64,000 nucleotides of DNA from Burkholderiales bacterium (GTDB lineage: Bacteria > Pseudomonadota > Gammaproteobacteria > Burkholderiales > Burkholderiaceae_C). Each line of letters begins with the position of its first letter. Within the stretch, counting starts at the first letter, position 1. Shown here one piece after another: positions 1-7,941 of this stretch. The notes under the pieces were generated by a model, which was not told the origin of the DNA, searched no databases, and was given only the letters and a program-made list of their open reading frames with translations. The position numbers and the translations under genes are program-made. The DNA lies in contig JANYEE010000149.1 in NCBI GenBank assembly GCA_025363275.1, positions 1-64,000 of the forward strand, given 5' to 3'.

Positions 1-919
1 GATACAGCATGCCGAACAAAAACGGAATGTCTGAGCCGGAACGCAGGCGAATGTATTCGTCAGCTTTGGCTGCTGTGCGCGTAAATCGCGGGTCCACCAC
101 AATCATCTTGCAGCCCGTCTCTTTGGCATGCAACATGTGCAACATGCTCACTGGGTGGGCTTCTGCCGCGTTGGAGCCGATGTACAACGCACATTTGCTG
201 TTTTGCATGTCGTTGTAAGAGTTGGTCATCGCACCATAGCCCCAGGTGTTAGCCACACCGGCCACGGTAGTGGAGTGGCAAATGCGCGCCTGGTGGTCGC
301 AGTTGTTGCTGCCCCAAAAACTCATCCACTTGCGCAGCAAATACGCCTGCTCGTTGTTGTGTTTGGAGGAACCAATCACATACAAAGAGTCGGGCCCGCT
401 TTCCTTGCGCAAGGCCAGCATACGGGCTGATATTTCATCAAGCGCCGTGTCCCAGCTGATGCGTTCGTATTTGCCGTTGACCAGTTTCATCGGATAGCGC
501 AGGCGGAACTCACCGTGGCCGTGTTCGCGCAAGGCAGCACCTTTGGCGCAGTGTGCTCCGAGATTGATCGGAGAGTCAAAGACAGGCTCCTGGCGAACCC
601 ACACACCGTTTTGTACAACAGCATCCACTGCGCAACCTACCGAGCAGTGGGTACAAACGGTGCGCTTGACCTCCAGTTTGCCACCGCTTGCGCCCTCGCT
701 CTTGACCTCGGCAGTTGCGTTGGCTTTCTTGACCAGGCTCAGTTGCGTTGCAGCCAGCCCCACACCCACCCCAAGACCTGAGCGACGCAGAAAACCACGA
801 CGGTCCATGGTGGGCAGGGCATTCGACAACCCACGCGACAAGCTGTGCACAAAACGCGTGTGCCCTCCACGTGGAGCGCTATCTTGGGTATTGGACTGGG
901 ATTTCTTCGTGAGCAACAT
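1..919 (-). CDS. Tat-exported formate dehydrogenase catalytic subunit (partial, N-terminal 306 residues)
   Basis: Molybdopterin oxidoreductase that oxidises formate. Only the N-terminal part is here; the frame is open to the left edge. The ATG at 919 has a GGAGAG Shine-Dalgarno. Residues 40-46 are a twin-arginine motif (RRGFLRR) followed by a hydrophobic stretch, so the enzyme is folded before export to the periplasm. Cys89, Cys92, Cys96 and Cys124 form the [4Fe-4S] site of this family. RICHSTT (Cys214) sits where the Mo/W ligand is expected, so this is the cysteine rather than selenocysteine version. The long leader before the Tat motif fits FdnG-type enzymes; a second in-frame ATG at 808 is less likely because it has no ribosome site. 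Last visible gene of the formate operon, 40 bases after the small Tat protein. Electron-transfer subunits probably follow outside the window. Confidence 0.9.
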   Translation of the reverse strand, partial: MLLTKKSQSNTQDSAPRGGHTRFVHSLSRGLSNALPTMDRRGFLRRSGLGVGVGLAATQLSLVKKANATAEVKSEGASGGKLEVKRTVCTHCSVGCAVDAVVQNGVWVRQEPVFDSPINLGAHCAKGAALREHGHGEFRLRYPMKLVNGKYERISWDTALDEISARMLALRKESGPDSLYVIGSSKHNNEQAYLLRKWMSFWGSNNCDHQARICHSTTVAGVANTWGYGAMTNSYNDMQNSKCALYIGSNAAEAHPVSMLHMLHAKETGCKMIVVDPRFTRTAAKADEYIRLRSGSDIPFLFGMLY

Positions 920-959
920 GCAGCTCTCCGGTTGGATCAAATAAAACTAGCGCCAGCGC

Positions 960-1169
960 TCAGACACGGGTGGAACGGTAGTAGCGCTTGACGTGCTCAC
1001 TGAGCGAATAGCCGCCACCTTTTTCGGGGGCGGGAGGCAACTCTGCCTGTGGCACCTGCGAAATGACTTCGGAAGGCGTACTGAGACTGGCAACTGCCGC
1101 CAAAGCGCCTACGGTCCCAGCTCCCGCAAATAAGGTCCGGCGCGACAGGCCGTTAGGGGATTGACTCAT
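960..1169 (-). CDS. Small twin-arginine signal protein of formate dehydrogenase clusters
   Basis: A 69-residue protein with a Tat motif near residue 10 (SRRTLFAGAG), an alanine-rich hydrophobic segment, a proline-rich middle and a basic tail (LSEHVKRYYRSTRV). This matches the short 'formate dehydrogenase region TAT target' family, found almost only beside formate dehydrogenase genes; its exact function is not known to me. It lies between the TorD-type chaperone and the exported formate dehydrogenase on the same strand, consistent with co-transcription. It may help assembly or targeting of the periplasmic enzyme; that is inference. Confidence 0.85.
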   Translation of the reverse strand: MSQSPNGLSRRTLFAGAGTVGALAAVASLSTPSEVISQVPQAELPPAPEKGGGYSLSEHVKRYYRSTRV

Positions 1170-1260
1170 GGTGTGTCTCCAACTTTTTGACTTTGTAGCA
1201 ACATCTATAGCCTAACTGTTTAGCTATTTCAACAATGCGCGATTACCCTCGGCTTACAAA

Positions 1261-1905
1261 TTAGGTCAACATATCGAAGCCCTGCGTCTCTACCGACAAA
1301 AATGCCCGCGTGAATTCCGCCAAGACTGCATAAAACCGAGCCCTGGGGTGCTGTGCGATGGCATCACACAGCGCACCCGACCACGCCTGCATATGCGCAG
1401 CGTAAAACGCGCGTTGGTGGGTTAAATTGGCCACCGCAACGTCATCGCCTGCAATCAGGTACCGCATGACTTCGCACAGATAGGCAAAGTGGTCCTCGGT
1501 TTCCGGCATGGCTTCGTCGCGCGCCAGTCCGAGTTCGGCCAGCGATGCTCTCAAGGCTGCTAGAGGTTTCTCGTTGAGAAAGCCACTCAAATAGTGGGAA
1601 CCGTACAGATATACCTCCGGCTTGCCTACGCCGCCAAACAAGGCGTCGTACTCGTCCGCCATGGCGGATGCCGTCGTAGCCCGTGCGGCACCAACGAGTT
1701 GCCGCCAGGGCTCCTCTAGAAAGCCACCGGACACCGGTGCATCGGTCACAGCAATTTGCAGCTCTGCTACTAATTCAGGAGCAGATGGAGCATAAAACAT
1801 CTGGGCTAGAAGCCCATAGACCTCTGCGCGGGCAGTTTCCTCGTCAAAACTGGCAGATATAGCCAGACCGGCAGGCTGCGGTTGGGTGTTTTGGATGTCA
1901 ATCAT
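1261..1905 (-). CDS. TorD/DmsD-family molybdoenzyme chaperone
   Basis: A 214-residue, mostly helical protein of the TorD family, cytoplasmic chaperones that bind apo-molybdoenzymes and hold them back from the Tat system until the cofactor is inserted. Family-like features are the N-terminal ARAEVYGLLAQMFYAPSAP stretch and a central acidic ETEDHFAYLCEVMRYL segment, the E..DH region typical of TorD proteins. Its gene starts 11 bases after the upstream ferredoxin gene and precedes the small Tat protein and the Tat-exported formate dehydrogenase, its likely client. Codons for residues 33-47 overlap one copy of the 45-base repeat of this window. Confidence 0.85.
   Translation of the reverse strand: MIDIQNTQPQPAGLAISASFDEETARAEVYGLLAQMFYAPSAPELVAELQIAVTDAPVSGGFLEEPWRQLVGAARATTASAMADEYDALFGGVGKPEVYLYGSHYLSGFLNEKPLAALRASLAELGLARDEAMPETEDHFAYLCEVMRYLIAGDDVAVANLTHQRAFYAAHMQAWSGALCDAIAQHPRARFYAVLAEFTRAFLSVETQGFDMLT
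1766..1810 (-). repeat. 45-base palindrome-ended element, copy 1 (inside torD-like gene)
   Basis: Minus strand: TCTAGCCC, 20 bases containing TGC at positions 11-13, then GCTCCTGAATTAGTAGC. Spacing is identical to the other six copies. It encodes LLAQMFYAPSAPELVA. The 17-base end is the least conserved copy (14 of 17 identical to the metG copy) and the peptide resembles native TorD sequence, so this copy is the least certain. Confidence 0.5.
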
Positions 1906-1916
1906 GGCAAGCAGCG

Positions 1917-4004
1917 TTACAGGTCGGTGATCCGGACTTCCTGAGGATCGGTATACAGATCAATGACGCGGCAGTCGCCGCACATCTTGAGCCGATCGGC
2001 GGCAGCGCCCTGAAACATCGCATGGTTGGCCAATTTGCCCAGCATCACTTCGATGGCTTTGAGGGTACCAAACGGCTTTTGGCAGCGAATACACGTATAA
2101 GGCTGCATCGCATTGATAACCGTGGCTTCGTAGCGCTGAGGCGTAAGCCGCAATTGTGGGACCAAGCTCAGCGCAGACTCGGGACAGGTTTTGACACACA
2201 GGCCGCACTGCACGCAGTTTTTTTCAATGAACTTGAGCTCGGGGGTCAGCGCGTTGTCCTGCAGGGCTGCTGCCGGGCAGGCGTTAATGCAGCTCAGGCA
2301 CAAGGTGCATTTGTCTTTGTCCAGCGCCAAAGCGCCCCAAGGTGACCCCTGCGCAGGCAGCGCAATAATTTCGGGCCGCGCAGTAGCGTGTGCCGTCAGA
2401 TGATCGAGCGCCAGCTCCAACGTGCTGCGTTTGTCGGCTTGCACGGCAAAACCTGCCGTCTGGGACACGCCTCGTGCGGCTGGCGCTTGCAGTTGGGCGT
2501 CCAGTGCAGCAAGGTCACGTGCATCACGGACCCGAAACATTTGGAAGTGAACGCCCTGGTAGCCCAGCCCGGTCAGGATGGCTTGAGCTACCTGCATCTG
2601 AGCTTGCACGGCGTCCAGGTACTGGGGCGCTTCTTCGCCGGTCATCAGCACCCACACGTTGCTGGCGCCATAGGCCACAGCTGACAGCCAAATCTCCAAG
2701 CCCACAGAGGCCGTATGCCACAACGGTACGGGGATTACCCGGGCCGGCACACCGCGAATAGTGGGATCGATGCGGGCAGCCCGGCCCAGTTCGTTAATCA
2801 GGCGCGCACCCACCTCCTGGCTATGAAACAGCAGCGCTGCCTGCTTGCCGCCAGCACGGGCGTACGTGGCAAGCAGCGTCTTGAGCTTGACGCCTTGGTC
2901 TGGTGCACGGGGATACGCAAAGCTGATTGCACCACTGGGGCACACGGTGGTGCAGGCACCGCACCCTACGCACAGCTTGGGGTTCACCTGGATTTGCTGG
3001 TGCTTGCGGTCGCTACTGATGGCCAAGGCAGAACACACGTCAATACAAGCGCTACAGCCGGTTTTCTCGTTGCGACTGTGCGCGCAGAGCTTTTGCTTGT
3101 AGTTGAAAAACTTGGGCTTCTCAAACTCACCCACCAACCCACGCACTGCCAATAACACCGCCATGTCTTTACCGTCCCAGCGGAAATAGCCTTGGGGTGG
3201 AGCGTGCTGGGTAAATGCACCCTGGCTGCGCAAATCGAGCACAACATCAAATGATTCCGTACTCAACTCGGGCGCACGCGCGAAATCGATCGCACCCGCC
3301 ACACCGCACGCCTTGACACAGCTGCGGTGCGACTTACACAGGCTGCTGTCTACCTGGTAGTCGAATCCAATAGCGCCTTCCGGGCAAGCCGCGATGCAGG
3401 CATTGCAGCGGGTACACAAATCCAGGTCAACCGGATTGGTGCGCGACCACGACAACGTAAAGGCACCCAGCCAGCCAGTGAGCGCGGGCGCGGTGCCAGT
3501 AAGCACCGGAAAGCGCCGCTCCTGTGCGCCACCCTCCTGCCCTGCACCCATGCTGTAAATGGTCACGTCCAGGGTATCGGCCAGCAACGCCGCAGCGCGC
3601 TCTGCCGCGTCCAGAGTGCCGATGACCAACACGCGACCCTGGCTGGTGTAGGTCACCGTGGCAACGGGCTCCGGCTCGGGCAGTTGGGCAATTGCCAGCA
3701 TCGCCGCTATTTTGGGACTGGCTTGGGCCGCGTCTTGACTCCAGCCGCCGGTCTCACGGATGTTGACGAAGCGTATCGGCACTGCTTTGGCACCCTCGGT
3801 CTGGCTGGCCAGTTCACCAAACAGTCGCACCTCCTGGGTGCAGGCCACCACGACATCGTCACCTGAGCGCAGTGCCTGCTGAAACGCGCCCGCCTCCCGA
3901 CGGCATAGCGTGGAATGCAGTATCAGGTCTTCATGCAGCGCCCCGCCCAGTGTCTGAGGCTGCAGGGGCATGGTCTGGTTGCAATCGCAAATGAGGGTTG
4001 TCAT
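1917..4004 (-). CDS. Multi-cluster 4Fe-4S ferredoxin-type protein of the formate dehydrogenase operon
   Basis: About 695 residues from the ATG at 4004 (MTTLICDC). Three pairs of ferredoxin-like cysteine motifs are visible: CTRCNACIAACPEGAI and CKSHRSCVKACG; CSACIDVC and CVGCGACTTVCPSGAI; CTLCLSCINACPAAAL and CVQCGLCVKTCPESAL. A C-terminal CIRC plus CGDC pair follows. It can therefore carry several [4Fe-4S] clusters and probably moves electrons between the formate dehydrogenases and the respiratory chain; no partner can be named from sequence. A longer reading to 4049 is open but runs deeper into the upstream DUF3306 gene, which already overlaps this one by about 74 bases. The overlap suggests translational coupling. 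Homologues accompany Tat-type formate dehydrogenases in many betaproteobacteria. Confidence 0.8.
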   Translation of the reverse strand: MTTLICDCNQTMPLQPQTLGGALHEDLILHSTLCRREAGAFQQALRSGDDVVVACTQEVRLFGELASQTEGAKAVPIRFVNIRETGGWSQDAAQASPKIAAMLAIAQLPEPEPVATVTYTSQGRVLVIGTLDAAERAAALLADTLDVTIYSMGAGQEGGAQERRFPVLTGTAPALTGWLGAFTLSWSRTNPVDLDLCTRCNACIAACPEGAIGFDYQVDSSLCKSHRSCVKACGVAGAIDFARAPELSTESFDVVLDLRSQGAFTQHAPPQGYFRWDGKDMAVLLAVRGLVGEFEKPKFFNYKQKLCAHSRNEKTGCSACIDVCSALAISSDRKHQQIQVNPKLCVGCGACTTVCPSGAISFAYPRAPDQGVKLKTLLATYARAGGKQAALLFHSQEVGARLINELGRAARIDPTIRGVPARVIPVPLWHTASVGLEIWLSAVAYGASNVWVLMTGEEAPQYLDAVQAQMQVAQAILTGLGYQGVHFQMFRVRDARDLAALDAQLQAPAARGVSQTAGFAVQADKRSTLELALDHLTAHATARPEIIALPAQGSPWGALALDKDKCTLCLSCINACPAAALQDNALTPELKFIEKNCVQCGLCVKTCPESALSLVPQLRLTPQRYEATVINAMQPYTCIRCQKPFGTLKAIEVMLGKLANHAMFQGAAADRLKMCGDCRVIDLYTDPQEVRITDL

Positions 4005-4485
4005 GGTCGGGCGGTAATGGGGTCGAACGAGAAACAGACTGTGCCACAACGTCAGGTGTCAATTCGTGGTCGAACAGTTTCAAAAACTGGGCGCCCACCA
4101 TCTGACGGAGCATAGATTCAGGGATGGGATCGGACCGGGTGTAATCATCGATGTAAATATCGAGGCCATCCATTACGTTGTAGTGAGGATCGGCAAATAG
4201 TTTTTTCATCGCCGCATTGCGCACTTCGGGCTGCACCTGATGTGCCATAAAGGGTTTGAAATCAGAGTCTGGTTGCAGCGCGTAGGCATCTTCTACGGTC
4301 AGGGTGGGCGGCGGCGCAGTGGCAACTACTTGGGCCGCCGGGGACACGCTCACCATGACCGACTCGGGCACAGAGGCTAAAACCGGTGCGGGCTGGGGCG
4401 CAACCGGCTCTTCAAGCGGCTTACCCTGGCGCGCATCGCTTTTGCGGCGCGCCCAGCGGCTCAGAAAGCTGTCGTCACCCGCCAC
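3931..4485 (-). CDS. DUF3306 domain-containing protein
   Basis: 184 residues. The N-terminus FLSRWARRKSDARQG is the signature of DUF3306, a family found next to DUF3305 in formate dehydrogenase operons. A low-complexity Pro/Val/Ala linker (about residues 25-65) leads into a conserved block (DSDFKPFMAHQVQPEVRNAA, then KLFADPHYNVMDGLDIYIDDY). There is no signal peptide or cofactor motif. Its start overlaps the end of the DUF3305 gene by 11 bases and its 3' end overlaps the downstream ferredoxin gene. Biochemical role unknown; the context points to maturation or assembly of formate dehydrogenase. Confidence 0.85.
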   Translation of the reverse strand: MAGDDSFLSRWARRKSDARQGKPLEEPVAPQPAPVLASVPESVMVSVSPAAQVVATAPPPTLTVEDAYALQPDSDFKPFMAHQVQPEVRNAAMKKLFADPHYNVMDGLDIYIDDYTRSDPIPESMLRQMVGAQFLKLFDHELTPDVVAQSVSRSTPLPPDHDNPHLRLQPDHAPAASDTGRGAA

Positions 4486-5065
4486 GATTGCCTCCGCGCT
4501 GGGCTTTGCCAGTCGTCACACGCACCGGGTTACCAAAGCGATCCTGCAGGCTCCGAAAACTTTGCGGTCGCTGGCGGCGTTTGGGCTCCAGCGTTAAGTG
4601 CTGGTCCACAAAAGCGCGCAACCACTGCACAATCTGACTTGGCGCAGGCAGCTGCTCCACCGTTTCTTGAGCATCCAGCCAGCGACCGGCGTCGTGGTAA
4701 CTCAGCGTAACGATGTGAGGCACCGCTACCGGCTCGTCACTGAGTTGCGCTTCTTCTTCCATCCGCCAAACTACCCAAAAACAGGGCTGCTCGGTCGTCG
4801 CATTCAGGTAATAGCCTTCGGCATCTCCCAGATGCAACTCCACTAGGAAATACGGGTGCATCCAGAGCTCTTCCTGATCGTCCTTCAACAGGCGCTTGGC
4901 TTGGTTACCAAATTCCTTTGCGTAGGGCACCACATCAGCCAGAGACCAGCGCCATGGCTGCCACCGGTTGTCGATGCGCTCACGACGCATCAACACCGCT
5001 ACCCGCACGCAGGGGCGCGCCAACAGAGGGTTGTCTTGCGGGGACTCGAGTAGGTACTGCGACAC
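4475..5065 (-). CDS. DUF3305 domain-containing protein
   Basis: DUF3305 family, recognised by RVAVLMRRERIDNRWQPWRW and the later EGYYLNATTEQPCFWVVWRM block. I place the start at GTG 5065, two codon lengths past the TGA of the alpha-subunit gene (5070-5072), which leaves about 20 residues before the conserved core. An upstream ATG at 5140 would give 221 residues but would overlap the alpha gene by about 70 bases; the ribosome site is weak for either. The stop overlaps the DUF3306 start. Function unknown; the DUF3305/DUF3306 pair is a marker of this type of formate dehydrogenase operon. Confidence 0.8.
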   Translation of the reverse strand: MSQYLLESPQDNPLLARPCVRVAVLMRRERIDNRWQPWRWSLADVVPYAKEFGNQAKRLLKDDQEELWMHPYFLVELHLGDAEGYYLNATTEQPCFWVVWRMEEEAQLSDEPVAVPHIVTLSYHDAGRWLDAQETVEQLPAPSQIVQWLRAFVDQHLTLEPKRRQRPQSFRSLQDRFGNPVRVTTGKAQRGGNRGG

Positions 5066-5069
5066 CCTG

Positions 5070-7940
5070 TCAGTGTAGGGCCGCTGGCGCAAAGCCCGCA
5101 ACGTCCGACAATGCCCCACCCGCATGGATAGCCACCGCACAGTATTTGAACTCCGGAATCTTCCCGAACGGATCCAACGCCGCGTTGGTCATTAAATTGG
5201 CCGCCGCCTCGTAGTACGCAAACGGAATGAATACAGACCCCGCGGGCGTACCGTCATCGCGTCGCACCCGGATGCTGACCTGGCCCCGGCGTGATTGCAC
5301 CGTGATCACATCGCCGGGCTCGATGCCCAGCGCCAACATGTCAGCGCCGCACAAGGATGCCGTCGCCATGGGCTCTAGCGCATCGAGCACCGTTGCTCGG
5401 CGCGTCATGCTGCCAGTGTGCCAATGCTCGAGCTGCCGACCTGTGATCAACACAAACGGAAAACTGTCATCGGGCCGCTCGTTGGCGGGAATGATGTCGG
5501 CAGGAACCAAATTAACGCGTCCGTCTTCGGTTGCAAAATGATCCAAAAATACGGTGGGTGCGCCCGGGTCTTCAGCCGTCAGACACGGATAGGTCACGCT
5601 GGACTCACGCTGCAGCCGCTCCCAAGTGATGCCCGAAATCACGGCATGCATGGCCTGGCGCATTTCTTCGTACACCGCAGACACGCCGTCGCTCTCGCCC
5701 GTGTAGTTCCAGTTCAACCCCATCCGCTTGGCAATCTGCTGGATGATCCACAGGTCGGGCTTGGCCTGCCCCGGAGGAGCTATGGCTTTTTTACCCAACT
5801 GCACCATGCGGTCCGTGTTGCTGACCGTGCCATCCTTTTCGGGCCAGGCGGTGGCCGGCAAGACCACGTCAGCCAGCCAGGCGGTCTCGGTCATGAAAAT
5901 ATCCTGCACCACCAAATGCTCCAGGCTGGCCAGCGCATGGCGTGCGTGGTTCAAATCGGGGTCGCTCATAGCCGGGTTTTCGCCCATCACGTACATGCCG
6001 CGCACCTTGTGCGGATCGGTGTCCGGAGCCAAGGCCTTGTGCATGATTTCAACCACCGTGTAACCGGGCTGATCGTCAAGTTTGGTGTCCCAGAAGTTCT
6101 CGAACCAGGCATGGGCCGCCTTGTTGGTGACCCGCTGGTAGTTGGGAAACATCATTGGGATCAACCCCGCATCAGATGCGCCCTGCACGTTGTTCTGGCC
6201 GCGCAAGGGGTGCAGGCCCGAACCAGGCTTGCCGATCTGGCCGGCCACCGTAGCAAGGGCAATCAGGCAACGCGCGTTGTCGGTACCGTGCACGTGCTGG
6301 CTTACGCCCATGCCCCACAGAATCATGGAGCCTTTGGACGTAGCGTACGCACGGGCTACCTCCCGCAGAGTCTCCGCAGGAATCCCACAAATCGGCGCCA
6401 TCGCCTCGGGGCTGTAGCCCTTGACGTTTGCTTTCAAGGCTTCGAAGTTGTTGGCTCGGTTGGCGATGAAATCTTGGTCCACCAAGCCTTCCTCAATCAC
6501 GACGTGGATCATCGCGTTGAGCATCGCCACATCGGTATCGGGCTTGAACTGCAGCGTACGCCAGGCGTGCTTGCCGAGATCCGTACCCCGCGGGTCTGCC
6601 AACACTATTTTTGTGCCCTTCTTGGCTGCATTCTTCATCCACGTAGCAGCCACCGGGTGGTTGCTGGTGGGGTTAGAGCCGATCACAAAGATCAACCCCG
6701 AATGCTCCACGTCGTTGACCTGGTTACTCACCGCACCGGAACCCACACCCTCCAGCAGGGCCGCCACGCTGGAAGCATGGCACAGGCGGGTGCAGTGGTC
6801 CACGTTATTGCTGCCAAAGCCGGTACGCACCAGCTTTTGAAACAGGTAGGCCTCTTCATTGCTACCTTTGGCAGAGCCGAATCCCGCGAGCGCTTTCTTG
6901 CCGTGGGTATCGCGCAAAATTTTGAGCGTGCCCGCCGAAAATGCCAGGGCCTCTTCCCAGGTCGCTTCGCGGAAGACTTCAGACCAATCCGCCGAGTCGC
7001 GGTTTAGTGCATTCAAGGCCTCTGGGTCCTTAGGTACGCCAGACTTGCGGATCAACGGCACAGTCAAACGCTGCGGGCTGTGCGCATAGTCGAATCCAAA
7101 GCGTCCCTTCACGCACAAGCGGCTGTGATTGGCCGGGCCGTCGCGTCCGTCGACACTCACGATAACGTTGTCCTTCACGTTGTAGGTCAACAAACAACCC
7201 ACGCCGCAGAAAGGACAAACCGAGTCCACCTTCTTGTCCACCACCTGCGAGCCCACTTGGGTCTTGGGCATCAGCGCACCGGTAGGACACGCCTGCACGC
7301 ATTCGCCACAGGCAACGCAGGTGCTGTCACCCATCGGGTCTTTCAGGTCAAACACGATCTCGCTGTGCGAGCCGCGCATCGCGTAGCCGATGACATCATT
7401 TACCTGCTCTTCACGGCAGGCACGCACACAACGGTTGCACTGGATACAGGCATCGAGATTGACCACCATGGCAGGGTGCGAAATGTCGGCTTGCGGTTGC
7501 TCGCGGCGCAGCGCCTTAAGTTCGGGTCGTACTTGCACGTCCAGGCGTGCGGCCCAGTCGCTCAACTCGCCGTGCTGCTGCGACTCGTCGGCTTCATTCC
7601 ATTTGTAGCCGGTATCGGGCATATCCGACAGCAGCATTTCAAGCACCATCTTCTGGCTCTTAACCGCGCGCTCGCTGGTCGACTGCACTTCCATGCCGGC
7701 GGTGGCATTGCGGCAGCAACTTGGGGCGAGCGTACGCTCGCCCTTGATCTCGACCACACAGGCGCGGCAGTTTCCATCAGCGCGCAATCCATCTTTGTAA
7801 CAAAGGTGAGGAATACAAACGCCGTTGCGCTCAGCCGCCTTGAGAATAGATTCACCCTCAAAGGCTTCGGCGGGCTTTCCGTCCAGCAGAAAGGTGATGA
7901 CTTGAGGAGTAACTTCCTCGATTCGGGTGGGCGCGTTCAT
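5070..7940 (-). CDS. fdhF: NAD-linked formate dehydrogenase, alpha (molybdopterin) subunit
   Basis: 956 residues from ATG 7940; the TGA of the beta-subunit gene is one base upstream, so the two are coupled. Order: a [2Fe-2S] ferredoxin domain (Cys42, 47, 58, 61, 75), two [4Fe-4S] motifs (CIQCNRCVRACRE and CVACGECVQACPTGAL), the Mo-bis-PGD enzyme [4Fe-4S] site (CPFCGVGC with a distal CVKGRFG), the molybdopterin domains and a C-terminal Molydop_binding domain (ITGRQLEHWHTGSMTRR). The metal ligand is Cys in CTRLCHASS, not selenocysteine. No Tat signal, so cytoplasmic. It oxidises formate to CO2 and passes electrons through its clusters to the NuoF-like beta subunit and NAD. This is the FdsA/NuoG-like layout of oxygen-tolerant formate dehydrogenases. 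No separate gamma gene is present because the NuoE domain is fused to beta. Confidence 0.92.
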   Translation of the reverse strand: MNAPTRIEEVTPQVITFLLDGKPAEAFEGESILKAAERNGVCIPHLCYKDGLRADGNCRACVVEIKGERTLAPSCCRNATAGMEVQSTSERAVKSQKMVLEMLLSDMPDTGYKWNEADESQQHGELSDWAARLDVQVRPELKALRREQPQADISHPAMVVNLDACIQCNRCVRACREEQVNDVIGYAMRGSHSEIVFDLKDPMGDSTCVACGECVQACPTGALMPKTQVGSQVVDKKVDSVCPFCGVGCLLTYNVKDNVIVSVDGRDGPANHSRLCVKGRFGFDYAHSPQRLTVPLIRKSGVPKDPEALNALNRDSADWSEVFREATWEEALAFSAGTLKILRDTHGKKALAGFGSAKGSNEEAYLFQKLVRTGFGSNNVDHCTRLCHASSVAALLEGVGSGAVSNQVNDVEHSGLIFVIGSNPTSNHPVAATWMKNAAKKGTKIVLADPRGTDLGKHAWRTLQFKPDTDVAMLNAMIHVVIEEGLVDQDFIANRANNFEALKANVKGYSPEAMAPICGIPAETLREVARAYATSKGSMILWGMGVSQHVHGTDNARCLIALATVAGQIGKPGSGLHPLRGQNNVQGASDAGLIPMMFPNYQRVTNKAAHAWFENFWDTKLDDQPGYTVVEIMHKALAPDTDPHKVRGMYVMGENPAMSDPDLNHARHALASLEHLVVQDIFMTETAWLADVVLPATAWPEKDGTVSNTDRMVQLGKKAIAPPGQAKPDLWIIQQIAKRMGLNWNYTGESDGVSAVYEEMRQAMHAVISGITWERLQRESSVTYPCLTAEDPGAPTVFLDHFATEDGRVNLVPADIIPANERPDDSFPFVLITGRQLEHWHTGSMTRRATVLDALEPMATASLCGADMLALGIEPGDVITVQSRRGQVSIRVRRDDGTPAGSVFIPFAYYEAAANLMTNAALDPFGKIPEFKYCAVAIHAGGALSDVAGFAPAALH

Positions 7941-7941
7941 G

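Noticed and set aside
5418-7007. Long plus-strand open frame (529 codons) opposite the formate dehydrogenase alpha gene
   Set aside because: It mirrors a strongly conserved coding strand, has no recognisable domain and arises from high-GC codon bias; the minus-strand gene has complete motifs.
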